Part shown: one piece after another, positions 1-11,423 of the stretch | Layout: each line of letters begins with the position of its first letter | Position numbering within the stretch: the first letter of the stretch is position 1 | Source: Adenanthera pavonina | Lineage: Eukaryota; Streptophyta; Magnoliopsida; Fabales; Fabaceae | Length of the DNA stretch: 64,000 nucleotides | Assembly (NCBI GenBank): GCA_026686845.1 | Contig: JAIVEN010000015.1 | Span: 21,557,501 to 21,621,500 of the forward strand | Reading direction: 5' to 3' | Notes under the pieces: model-generated | Databases searched by the model: none | Told to the model about the DNA's origin: nothing | Seen by the model: only the letters and a program-made list of their open reading frames with translations | Program-made: the position numbers and the translations under genes

Positions 1-1500
1 AATGATTTGGCGATGATTTGGTAGAGTTTCAGTATATACAAAGTAAAAATCGTTACCCACAACTTCAAATGATGTTATATTTATAGATTTTGGTCTCAAC
101 TATACGTTAGAAACAAAATCTATCCGTTGGAGAAGTTACCCAACAGTTACTCTGAAAAACTATCCATTCACCAACTGCATTTAATACTTCTGACACTCAA
201 AGTTCGAATTTTGGTTGGCCAACAGACGAATTTCGCAGAGACCGAAGGCAAAAAACTTCAACGTTGAATATTCGAAGTTCGTCTGTCATGAAGCAAAGTT
301 CGAATTTTGATCTTTGGAAAATGTTTCTATATTAGAACATACGAATTTTCAAGTTGAAAGTCTTTCTGTTAAGTGTGAACAGTAATTTCATTTTGCTACA
401 GTGCCTTCGAAATTCGAATTTTGGAACCCAAAATTCGTCTGTCAGTAGCTGGTTTAATAAGGTATAGTAGTTCATCTTATTCAAAATTCAAATTTTCAAA
501 GGACAAAGTTCGTCTGTCAGAGAGACTTCTTTTGAGACTTACTTCAAAGTTCGAATTTATGAATACTGTCATTCGTATGTCAACATATCATTATAACAGA
601 CTCGCAAGCTTTGTTTCTAAAATTCAAATTTTCATGTTCAAAGTTCGTCTGTCAGTGAGCAATTTTGAAGCTCTATCTAAACTTGGTTTTAGATAAACTT
701 TGACATATTCTCAAACGAATTTTTCAATTTTCATAAGTTGCATTTTATCTTAAATTCAAATTTTTAAAAGCCAAAGTTCGTTTGTCAGAGAAAATTATTT
801 TCAGACACGTATCAAAATTCGAATTTTCAAAACTAAAGTTTGAATTTTCAAAACAGCAGATCAATATAAACCTTTCAAACTTCGTCTGTTGGTGGGTGTT
901 TTTCAAATATTCCATTAATTAACATAGAATCAAGGTTTTAAAACATCTTTTCACCAAATCAAAGTCTTTTACTCAAATTAAAACATTACTAAACATTCTA
1001 CATCTATTCTTACATTGATTTCTCAAGAATTCCTTCACTTGAAACCTTTTGTGCACCTTTGATATCTTTATTCCAAGCTCTTGAAGGTTAGTTTGGAATC
1101 ATCAAAACACTTGATTCAACAAATATTAGTTGCAAATTTACTATCATTTGGAAATACTTGGAAGTCCAAGAAAAATAGTTACAAATCAATTTAGAGCATA
1201 TGAAATATGGTAAGATATTCCATTTCTAAATAATTTTTTTAGATTTACAACTCATAGTTGGAATTATCGGATGGGAATTTCTCTTCTACTGGGAGCGAAT
1301 AATAGTTAATATCCCTAGAAATAAACTAGGAGTGAGCCTGTTCAGAGGGATATCCGGATTTGCGCCCCAATGTGTCCCCAAACTTATCAAGTCTATTTCA
1401 CATTTGTTCGAAAAATAAATCACATTTCTTGAGCGATAAGCTAAGTAATGCAACAAATTTGAACTTTTTCCCCCCCTTAACTTCTATTGTCTGGGCTCTA
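1..1500. repeat. Degenerate repeat with recurring TTCGAATTTT / TTCGTCTGTCAG units
   Basis: No gene is visible. A short composite unit recurs: an AAATTCGAATTTT-like palindromic part followed 5-15 bases later by CAAAGTTCGTCTGTCAG. Copies lie near 199-235 (second part inverted), 270-305, 409-443, 485-521, 619-655, 752-788, 816-850 and 875-893, spaced about 75-155 bases. Several can be read through in one frame, but the repetitive peptide (421-696) resembles no protein I know. The stretch 1080-1380 looks like a retroelement terminal or leader region, but I found no reverse transcriptase, integrase or clear LTR end in view. The left border lies outside the window. Confidence 0.45.
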
Positions 1501-2270
1501 GATTGACTTTCAAAGTGGGTCAATGGAGATCATGCCAGTGTATGAAAAATTAGGTAGATTAATTAACAAGAAATAAATGTACATTTTATCAACATATCTA
1601 TTCATATAAACTTAAACTACTAATTCCAATTTATTTTCCATTCTAACTGATATGACTAAATATATTAGTCTTTTTCTTCGGCCAACGACTAAATATTAGT
1701 CATTATCTATTTTTCTTTTGTAAGATACTTCGATAAAAAATTAAACAAAACTAAAGTGTATATTTTTAAAACATAACAAATATAATTTTAATTTAACAAA
1801 CTCACGAATATGTTTAATTATATATATATTTTTTACAGATTTTTTTGGCCAAATATCTTTTCAGAAATCATTGTTAGTTTACAATATGGGTTAACGTAAT
1901 TCTATTGAAATTTGAGTGAAACTCACAGCTGCAATGTGTCCAATTATAGATCGTCTTGAGTGCAGCAACTGCATATTTGCTTCTAAGTCTTGCAGTTCAC
2001 TTTTGTCCCCAATCATTGCTCTTCACATTTGATTGATTATAAATAAGTAACTCACATAAACTCAAGATGTTATCTGCTACTGCACATGTATGGAAGCATG
2101 AATATAAAATATAGGTAAAACAAACATCAAAGAAATGAATAGGCAGACTCCGATGTGGGTGAAATACGGATAATATCTTATGTTCGAGGTACCACATTCC
2201 ATAATATGCATGTCCACTAGAGACCCAAAAAAAGGTCTAACTCATAAGTATTCATCCAGTCATTCATTAA
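1501..2270. other. AT-rich spacer, no gene seen
   Basis: Low-complexity AT-rich DNA with no supportable coding region. The part nearest 2270 is downstream of the gene on the minus strand and may hold its 3'-UTR and polyadenylation signals. Confidence 0.5.
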
Positions 2271-2493
2271 GGATTTGTTTGGAATGGGAAGAAAATAGGG
2301 AGAAAGAAATATTAGGAGGAAAAATAAGGAGGAACTTAGATAAAGGAATGTCTAGATTTCTTCTTGTTTTCTTCAAGAATTTTTCTCTCCCCCTTGTTTT
2401 CCTCTTATCCAAATGGAGGGTAAGATTCCTAAGACAGAGAAAAAATAGGATTCCTAAGTCTGCCCCGCTTGTTCCATTTCTAAACAAGTTCCC
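2271..2493. mobile_element. MITE-like repeat overlapping the end of a coding sequence
   Basis: The left end (GGATTTGTTTGGAATGGGAA from 2271) and the reverse complement of the right end (GGGAACTTGTTTAGAAATGG, 2493 down) form imperfect terminal inverted repeats around about 220 bases. The inside is purine-rich on one half and pyrimidine-rich on the other. No clean target duplication is visible, so the superfamily is open. The right end contains the stop codon of the neighbouring minus-strand gene. Confidence 0.45.
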
Positions 2494-5400
2494 AATCTGA
2501 TGACCAGCCATCAGAATAATCTGTAACAAACTGATGGCCAAACTTGTGAGAGGAACCAGGTTGGACTTCTTGATTATACTCCAAATCTTCCAGATAATAC
2601 TCCTTCAAAACTGACCCGTTGACAGCAGTGTTCAAGTTGTCGAGCGTCTCAGGATTTGTATCTTGATTTTGAGTCTTTGGACTGTCTGTCCCTCCAGATA
2701 CTAGTTCGAGTGCTATGTCACGAGCACCAGGATCCCCAGAATTTGTTTGGTCCTCCGGATTAACAGTATTGATGCATGACTGTTCATCTTGGGACATGAG
2801 AACGTGGAACCTGGCCAAAACAGATGCCTCATAACCTTCAGCCTCTTCGTTTGTGCGAAAGACAGCAGATTCCTGAGTGAAACTACCCACATTTTGACTA
2901 CGCTCCCCTTCCGGTTGTGATGCAATAGGCTCGTTCAGATAAGGAGAACAATTTAAGAAAGATTGTTCCGTTAAATTAGCAGCATGGAAGACAGATATAT
3001 GCTCATCGGCAGAATCAGAACTGTTCACTTTGATTGCAGAATTATGACTTGGGCTTAACTTAAGATCAGCCTCAGTTTTTGACTGCTCTCCCTTGTCTAA
3101 AGCATTATCCAAGGAATAAAAAACCAGAAAGATATTAGCTTTATAAAACGCAAAGAATCAAATTTGTGGATAATCTATCCTAATATTTTACAAATGGAAC
3201 AAAAGGAGAAAGAAGACATTACCGACCTCTTTGCTTGTATTTCTCCATTTCAATCATTCGATCATAGCGAGCTCTGTAATTGAAGGAACATAATGCAGCT
3301 TCAGCCTCAAGCCATAAATTCTTATATATTTGAGTCTGAGTTTCTGGTTCCTCTTCCTCATGGAAATTCTCACAGAGAATCCTCTTTATAGCCTATAACA
3401 GTATGCCAAAATAATTTAAAATTTTGGCATTCTAAAGCAGTTTCTTTCTTTATAATGAAGTAAATAGATATTTGTTCATGTATAAATGCACCTTAGTCAT
3501 TTTATCTACTTTCTTTGTTTCTGTATCATCAAGACTGATGCAAGGGGAATCTAAAATCGCCCCATGTTCTTTACCAAACATAAAATGATGATTCTTCTTG
3601 TCTTTTACAGGCAGATTCTCGAGATCAACCTTAGCTCGCTCTGCTCCTACCTTGCTCAAGTGGGGCCCCTCAACACATGCAATCTGAGAAAACTCTCATC
3701 ATGATGACATACAGAAATTGTAGTCTAAGGCTATTCAAATAACCAGCATAAATATGAGCAAAGCACCTACTCCTTAAATTAAAGGACATAAACCAAAACA
3801 ACAAAAGACAAGAAGCCAATGTAATTATTCTAAGCAGCACTTGTTTTATGTTCTCACCTCTTTCCGCTGTTACATGCTATGGGATATCATTATCCATTGT
3901 TATCTGCTTCCTGTTCCTTTGAGCATTTACTCTTTCATTAACAATGCTATTAGTTGATAGTTTCAGTGACTCATTATATACAAAATAAGTTTTCTACATA
4001 GAAGAAGACCAGAGCATTATTATCAAGTTAAAGCAATCATATAATACCTGTTGAAGCTCAGGTGGCTCTAGAGCAATATCACCAGAGTCTGACTCCGGAA
4101 AAAGATGTTTTTGTGCAGGAATCACTTGTTCAGCATTCTTTAAAGTGCAAGTCCGAAGATTACTGATCACATTTTCAAGGACACTGCGATCTTGTTCATT
4201 CAGTTCAAATTCATCAGTCAAACAATGACTGAGAAGCAACTCCGACACATTATGCATCATTTTAATCAGCATTTGCATGTCTATTTTTGGAGCTGATACC
4301 TTTTTAGGAGCACCTAGTATAAAAGAATGTGAGGACAGACCATGTTCTGCCTCCTGAGATATACAGCATTCCAAACATTCATTCACATTAAAACCAACAT
4401 CTGTGCAACAACATAATGGATTCTGGCTTTGAGACATAAATTTGGTTTCTTCAGTAACTTGTTTTGCAGCATTAGAAGGTCCATCATTCACTACACCATC
4501 TGAATTGTATTCTTGAGATGCAAAGTTTGATACTGACAAACCTTTTTCCTGACAGTCAATTTCATTTTGCATTTGATTTCTGTTTGAAATTTCAAAAGAC
4601 ACAGTCCCATGATTTTCTGTTTCAACAACGAAATCTTTAGGCCCTTCAAGATTAGAACCAAGACACTCATCAAATTCCTTCATAAGCTCTGGAAGTGAAG
4701 CCTCAGAAAGAGAAAAAGGAGCTGCTGGAGCTCCATTCCAGCATGGTGAGTCAACAGCTGGGTTGCATTCATCTTCCCCATCTGAAGATTTCTCAATATC
4801 CAGATTTGCTTGAGAATTTGGAATTCTGGGCCTTGCTTTGAGTACATAATCCACAACATCCCTCGGAACATTCCAATCAGAAAGCATTGCATTATTTGGT
4901 GAGGTAGGTTCAAAATGTAAATGCGAGTGGAATTGACCTGAATCAGAGGAAACTGGGCTTTCAGAAATGGACATGGGGAAAGCCTCCTTTATATTAGAGA
5001 AATTGTTGGGGTCCAGAGCTCCATCATTATTTGGGCCTTTAACATATCCTGCAGACAGACATTATTGACACGAGTACAAATCAAATTTTGCCTTGAAAGA
5101 TTAATAGCTGAAATCCCACAGGTCATGTTCTTCTTTTAAAAAAAGAAATCCCACAAGGCATCATTCAATGTTACTTTATTTATCTTTACCTTTAAGATCA
5201 TAAAATTCATTCTTACTTTCCCTGTATTTCTCTCAAGGATCAAAACACAGAAAAAACAGTGCAAAAAATCTAAGTATCAGGTTGAAGCCCTGTTAGGAAC
5301 GAAGCAAAGGCGATCTTGAGAGAACAGCAGAAAGAGGAAGAATGGCGGACCATATAATTAAAAGAGATATTCTCTTAATAGGGAAGATTAAAGTAACTTT

Positions 5401-6164
5401 AAAAGTTACTTTCAACGAATAACAGTGGTAGTAGTAGTAGTCATTAATAATTATAGTCCACAATTGGCGAAAGGACAATCATTTAGTATTATACAGCCAA
5501 AATTTCTATGAGAACAAGTTAGGGTTAGGGTACAGCACACAGCACTAACAAAAAAAGCATTTAAAAATAGAACCACCGATACCTTAAATTACTGGTCATT
5601 GACGAGAGGGATAAATATAGTAGTACCTTGGCTCGCAGAGCGCACTCTAAAAGCCCCACCGAATATATTTGGTTCCTCTGAGCAGAAACTTGCACCAAGT
5701 TCCACCTGTTTATTTTTACCTTTGTTCAACTTTAAAACCTGATTCCACGAGCCAGGCCTCTGACCTGAATCCTTTATCTCGCTTGACTCGGTATTGTAAT
5801 GACTAAGAGAGGACCAATCTATAGGGGGAAATCCTATCAAGAAAATGCCAATCATGAGTTGGAGATGAAACATTCGGAGGGCAATATGGTTGGGATTCAA
5901 GATTACAATAACTTAATTTAATGTTACTGTGGCAGCAATTATCATAAGCAAATACAAACCTGGGTAACTGATACGAGGCAATTCAGTGCTCAGAGGGTCC
6001 ATAAATTGAAAGCCAGAGTATCCAGGACTATTATTAGGCTTTTCTGGATCCGAATCTCTGAGAAGGTTCGAAAAGGAACCAGAAAACGGCGGGGCAAGAG
6101 CGGATAACTTGGAGGAAGATGGAGAATAATATGGCCAGCCGTTAAAAGACCAAATGCCATCCAT
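2480..6164 (-). CDS. Plant-conserved protein of unknown function (At3g49490-like), six exons
   Basis: Exons on the minus strand: 6164-5960, 5833-5627, 5049-4048, 3683-3492, 3392-3237, 3096-2480. They join in frame to 792 residues starting MDGIWSFNGWPYYSPSS. All borders are GT-AG; at 3237 only the first of two possible donors keeps the frame. The best landmark is in exon 5, NLWLEAEAALCSFNYRARYD, a motif I associate with an uncharacterised plant family that includes Arabidopsis At3g49490. The rest is polar and serine/acid-rich with no transmembrane segment or catalytic motif, so a regulatory or scaffold role is possible but not shown. The protein ends SSDWELV; from memory, relatives continue past SDWE, and here the stop lies inside a MITE-like repeat (2271-2493). 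Family assignment is from memory; gene reality is well supported by the intact spliced frame. Confidence 0.85.
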
Positions 6165-6479
6165 AGCTCAGACGATCCTGAGATTATCAGCTAAACAAGC
6201 TAAAAGAGCATTGAAATAAAATTTACAACTACAAGAAAATCACGTAACTGGAATATATTATGTATGCATCCAGAGAATCTAAAATGAAAATGACATCAAA
6301 GAATAATGATTGGGGAGAAAAGTGGACGCAAAAAAGCAATACAATTTGAAAATTGATGTGAATTCAGAAAGCCCGAGGAGAACTGCAAGTGTCGCTGACA
6401 GAAAACTACGAATGTTCTGATCGTGATCGTCGTCTCCAGCTTTGCCATATTATTCTGTTTTAATCTCAAAAATATGGTT

Positions 6480-8416
6480 TTGATATCAGTCCAAAAATAT
6501 ATTCTGTTATGATTCTCTCTTTGCGAATATCACTCTCAATTTTTATTCGATTTTTTAAATTTAAACTACATTATTCCAATAGAGGTTTTCATAATTCAAT
6601 AAATTCAAATTATATTTAAAAAATAATTTCAATTTATGTTTTTTTCCCCAAATGTACTCCTCAACAAAATCACCTAACACCCCGTAGTTCAAAACTCCTA
6701 CCTTCTAGCAATTATTTATGTAGTTTTAAGCCTTAATAATATTGTAAAATTATATATTCAAAATAAATGTTTGTTTTTCTAAAAAAATTTATAATAATTT
6801 ATTGGATGAACCATTAAATCAAACTTATTTTTTCCTTTTACTAATAAAAATTAAAATAAAATATAAGTAATTCAAAATTGAAATAAAGTTCAATAAAATA
6901 ATTTTGTACAAAATATAAGTAATTCTTTATTTTTTTACTATTTATTTGAAATTTCCTAAAATAGTAAAATAAAAGATAATCAAAGATAATCTAAAGTTGA
7001 TTAAATATATGATATTTTGAGAGATATACAAATCTTTCTAATATAATAAGGAAAAAAAAAGGATGCTTTGATTTAATTGAGATTTCACGTTTCACTTTTT
7101 ATCTTATATTTATTCAAAATACTATATGATAAATATTAAATATATAGTAATTAACTGTTGAACAGGTTTCAAATATATTAATCTTATATTTATTTTTCAT
7201 TAACAGTAAATATTTTAAATTTTGTAATTTATGATAGTTTGAAATCTAGTTTTACGAAAAATATATAAAAAATAATAAATGTATTACAAATATTATATAT
7301 CTTGATTTTTATAAAAAAAATTTGTATCAATGAATTATTTCAACCCTAATTGAATTTGTATTTGTACATAATGCAAAATGTTATTTTTTATAATATTACA
7401 TGTTAAATTCAGCCAAATTGTTAACTAAAAAAATTTCGGCCAATTTATTCTTGAAATATTATTCTGTTAGATATATAGTCATAATCAAGTTAAAAAATAA
7501 ATTACATCATGATATATTAATTAAAATTTTAGTAACTTTTAAATTTCATATATAAAATGGCATGACAAAATTTGGAAACTCCCACTAATGCTTTGATGCT
7601 GCGTCTCATATGATTGTTGTTTTTTCAAAAACTTTTTAAGCTTTATATTTTGTTCTTTTGAAAAAAAAAATTAGAATACTTTTATGAAATATGAATGCTT
7701 AAGGGTCGAGCCGTTCACCAAAAAAGAAAAAGAAAAAGGCTGAATCATCATTTTAACAATTAATGTGAGTGGATGTGGATTTCACCATGTTTACTTTGAC
7801 TCATCTTCTATTGGGCTGGGCTGGGCGGGGCTGCAAAAGATGGTTACAACATTACTCATTGGATTATCCCAAAAAAAAACTCATTGAGAATAAAAAAGAC
7901 CTAACACAGTATTCTATCATATCCTAAGTATATGACTCTTTTTAAAATATAATATAATTTTTCTTATGCATTACAAAAAAAAATATTTAATTTACAAGAG
8001 GGAGGATGAAGAAATTCAATCAATTTAGTTTTATGACTAACATCGAAAAGACATTGTAAACTTTAAAAATATTAATGTAATTAATTTAATCTTCTACCTT
8101 TAATCTGCGTGTTGGAGGGAATAATATGTAATATTGCTTTTCTTTTTCATATTCATACATTTTACCCATGAGGATGTGGATTTAATAGGTGGGATTAATC
8201 CAAGGACAGTGTGCTTGTTGTTGAAACAGCAACATTTCAGTTTTTGTTTAATTTAATTTTTCTTATTGAAATTAAATTATAAGTCTATATTTTGTATAAA
8301 ATTTAAGATAAACCATATTCCAACAAAAAAAAATTTAAAAATAAACTATATTATATTGTTCATATTCTAGGGCTTCCTATAAAATTTATAGGAATTGAAG
8401 CTTCTTGTAAAATTTA
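6480..8416. other. AT-rich spacer, no gene seen
   Basis: Very AT-rich sequence upstream of the minus-strand gene. No frame of useful length or recognisable motif was found. The region around 6180-6480 probably holds that gene's promoter and 5'-UTR. Confidence 0.5.
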
Positions 8417-9577
8417 GGTTAAAATATACTTTTAGTTCATTAACTTTGAAACACATTTTACTTTAATTTTTTAATTTTATTTAGTTTTATTATAATCTTT
8501 TAATTTTTAAAATGTAATCAAAAGCTTTCTAATATTAATATCGTTAAATGATTTAACTATAAATAAATATTTAGCATATCTAAAAGACAACTAGTTAATA
8601 CTATTTTATACTTATTAATTTTGTAATTATAATCATTAGCAAAAAATCTTATAATTATAATTAAAATAATTTTAAAATAATATAATAACTAACTATAACC
8701 TTAAAATTAAATTCAAAATTATATCATCAAGATAATTATAAAATCTTAAAATAAAACCTAACTTTAAAATAAATAATTATTTTAAAGTCTTAAAATTAAT
8801 AACTATAACTTAAAATAAATAAATATAAGTTAAATTATGTGTTTCGTTCTAATTATTTTTCCTAATTGTTAATATGAAAGACTCAGAAAATGCTTGGTGA
8901 TGCAATTTTTGTTTTTTTTTTATTAATTTTTGAGTTATAGTTTTTAATTTTAAAACTTTAAAATAATTATTTATTTTAAAGTTAGGTTTTATTTTAAGAT
9001 TTTATATTTGTTTTGATGATGTATTTTAGATTTTATTTTGAAGGCGATAATTATTTATTATAAGAATTTAAAATTATTTTGATTATAATTACAATATTTT
9101 TTTGGCCAATGGTTATGATTATAATAATTACTCCCTCTGGTCCTTAATATAAGATCATTTTAACCGAATCACGTGAATTAAGAAATGGAGTTAAAACTAA
9201 TTAACTACCTCAATTTCTCCAAAAATACCAACATCTTTTCAAAAGTATCCTTATTTAATCTCTCTCTTTTCCCTTTGAATACATTAAATAGGGGCATTTT
9301 TTGAAAATATATAATAAATATCACCTCGTATATTGTAAAGGGTCTTATATTTAGGACCAAACCAAAAGGTCCTATATATAGGACCGGAGGGAGTATAATA
9401 TTAACAAATATAAAATACTATTAATTATTTGTCTTTTAAATATGTCATTAAGTGTTAACAATTATGATGTGTTTGACTATATTTTAGAAATTAAAAAATT
9501 ATAATAAAATAAATAAAATTAAAAGATTAAAAAGTAACACATTTTAAAGTTATGGAATGAAAAATAGAATTTAGTCT
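8417..9577. mobile_element. Long fold-back (inverted-repeat) element, copy A
   Basis: The left arm from about 8417 (TTTTAGTTCATTAACTTTG, then ACACATTTTACTTTAATT) matches the reverse complement of the right arm ending near 9577. Inner parts also pair: ACCTAACTTTAAAATAA near 8757 against its complement near 8975, and AAAAGACAACTAGTTAATAC near 8581 against TATTAATTATTTGTCTTTT near 9419. Non-coding. It is the same family as copies at 43063-43603 and 44241-44783, one of which has a near-perfect 9-bp target duplication, suggesting a Mutator-type origin. The right arm is interrupted by a Stowaway MITE. Confidence 0.6.
9131..9393. mobile_element. Stowaway-type MITE (Tc1/mariner), 263 bp
   Basis: It begins CTCCCTCTGGTCCTTAATAT and ends with the matching inverted repeat TATATAGGACCGGAGGGAG. 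It is flanked on both sides by the dinucleotide TA (9129-9130 and 9394-9395), the classic Stowaway end and target site. It has no coding capacity and sits in the right arm of the fold-back element. Confidence 0.9.
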
Positions 9578-9858
9578 AAAATTTATATAAAATTGGATTG
9601 CGTCATATAGATGCTTCATCCTTCTTTTTATCTAGTGCAGAAAATCAAAGCAGTAAAATACTTCCGGCCGAAAAACAAAAAAGAAAGTGAAATACTCTAC
9701 TTTCTTCGTAAATCATAAAAATAAAAAAAGTGAAATACTGAAAAGAAAGAAACCCATCTCATGTTAACTCACTAGTGGTACTCTAATTATTGGAAGCATC
9801 AAAATCGTTCTCTCTTTTTCTTAAATTCAGAGACATCAGATAGAATTATTGCATAGTG

Positions 9859-10071
9859 ATGGAAAGGCTGAGCTATTACTTGCAGAACTGCTACATAATG
9901 AAATTGAATGATAGGCTGAGGAAGAAAGTTCAAATTCTAGATCGAGAGAATCAATTAAGCACTGGTTTCTGAACTCTGAAACAGAAGCTCTCAAAGGATT
10001 CTCCAAACACAATTCTTTATCTGAACCTTGCTTCAGGGTCCCACCAAAATGCTTCCAGCTCTAGCCATTAA
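9859..10071 (+). pseudogene. LITTLE ZIPPER (ZPR)-like microprotein locus with in-frame stop
   Basis: Translation from ATG 9859 gives MERLSYYLQNCYIMKLNDRL followed by RKKVQILDRENQ, which matches the start and leucine-zipper half of ZPR proteins (typically MERLN..LY.QNCYIM.ENERLRKKA..L..ENQ). A TGA at 9970-9972 stops it after 37 codons. The same frame then continues TLKQKLSKDSPN and a short polar tail to TAA at 10069-10071, which is how ZPR C-termini look. The segment between ENQ and LKQ is two codons longer than usual, fitting small insertions near 9952 and 9978 that leave the outer frame unchanged. ZPRs are short proteins that pair with class III HD-ZIP factors and block DNA binding. As read, only a truncated zipper could be made, so I call a pseudogene; an assembly error or a functional short form are alternatives. 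Confidence 0.7.
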
Positions 10072-11420
10072 TCTCATTGAAGCACCCCTGAATCTGAGGA
10101 AAAAAAACACGATTTTTCTCATTTTTCTGCTTCCAGCGCATGGACATGGATTTCATTTCACTGCCCCCATTAAATAGGCAGAGAGAGAAGAAGGATGAAG
10201 CCGGTTAGAGAAGGAGGATGAATGGTGGCAGTAGCCAAACGTCGCCGTTTTAATGCTCCGCATTGAATCCTCATCCCCGTACGGTACAGATCAAATGCAA
10301 TCTCCGGCATTCAGAGGTTCGCTGTCCTCATTCACAGACTCAGAAAGCGATAATTTCCTGAACAATCGTTAGATGAAAATACTGCCTAAAATATCTCTTC
10401 TTGAATTTCGATAATAACTAGAAGTAAACCAGAAAGGAAGCAGAGTCAGATGATGATGCTGTTGAAGCAAAACGAAGGTTCCTGAGACCGCTAAAACCTG
10501 TGCTCCGCCGCGTGAAAAGCCGATCCGTCGCCCGTGCCACCGCCGATGTTAATTCCCCCAGAATCTCCGTCATATTCACCACCATTATCATCTTTACTGC
10601 TTCGTTTCTCTTCGACTTTGAGGATTTCTCCTTCCGACTTTGAGCCCTTATAAGCAAGGTACTTTTCGTATCTGGGTCTAGTAGCTAAAACGTGTGGATT
10701 TCTGCCTGTGGAATTTATCTTGTGGGGGTGGGAAAGTTGCGGAATGTATACAGATCACGAGCGGTTACGTGAAAGGGATTTGTGTGATTTCTGACACTTT
10801 TTTGTCAGCTAGTTTTTATGTGGTGATTATGAATAGCAATAGAACGACCTTACAGCCACACACTGTTTTTTCAGATGGGCTTAATTAGGGGTGATTGTGA
10901 ATGGTGATTATTATGGATATATACGAATCATCAATTCAATCACTTTTTTGAAAGGCTCTTGTGGGGTCTCATCATAATGATAGCTTTTCCAGAGTTGATC
11001 TGGCAAGATCCTCTTGCAAGAGATATTGGAGTAACTTGGAAGTTTTGAACATGGAGTTTGGTAGATGTATATGCTTTGGCTTTATCAGGCGAGGCTTTGG
11101 ATGTCTGCATTTTTTGAAGAATGCCATGTGATAATCTGAATAAGCCTCTTCAATTCAAAGGCTTATAGCTGAACAAGAGAATAAAGTATGAGCATTGCTT
11201 TCCTTATAAATGAAACATCCAAAATTGTACAATGAAGGAACCCCCAAAGTTGCACTAAATTATAAGGGAAAGAAAAAAAAAAAAAAAAGCAAGGACAGCT
11301 AGCTCAAATGCTTAAGGCAGCAATTATCTATATACAAGGGAAACAAGGAACACGTTTTATTCCCAGATTTGCACTCATTCTGGCAAGGAACTAATCATTC
11401 TCTTCCACTGATCACTTTCT
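10072..11420. other. Intergenic; a GC-richer block of unknown nature at 10190-10660
   Basis: Most of the stretch shows nothing. Between about 10190 and 10660 the sequence is less AT-rich and readable on either strand for 50-80 codons (minus strand 10657-10418; plus strand about 10440-10640), which suggests an old gene fragment or transcribed leader. Neither reading resembles a protein I can name. Confidence 0.35.
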
Positions 11421-11423
11421 TCC

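Noticed and set aside
421..696. 91-codon open frame
   Set aside because: It is made of the repeated TTCGTCTGTCAG unit and its peptide is repetitive; likely a by-product of the repeat.
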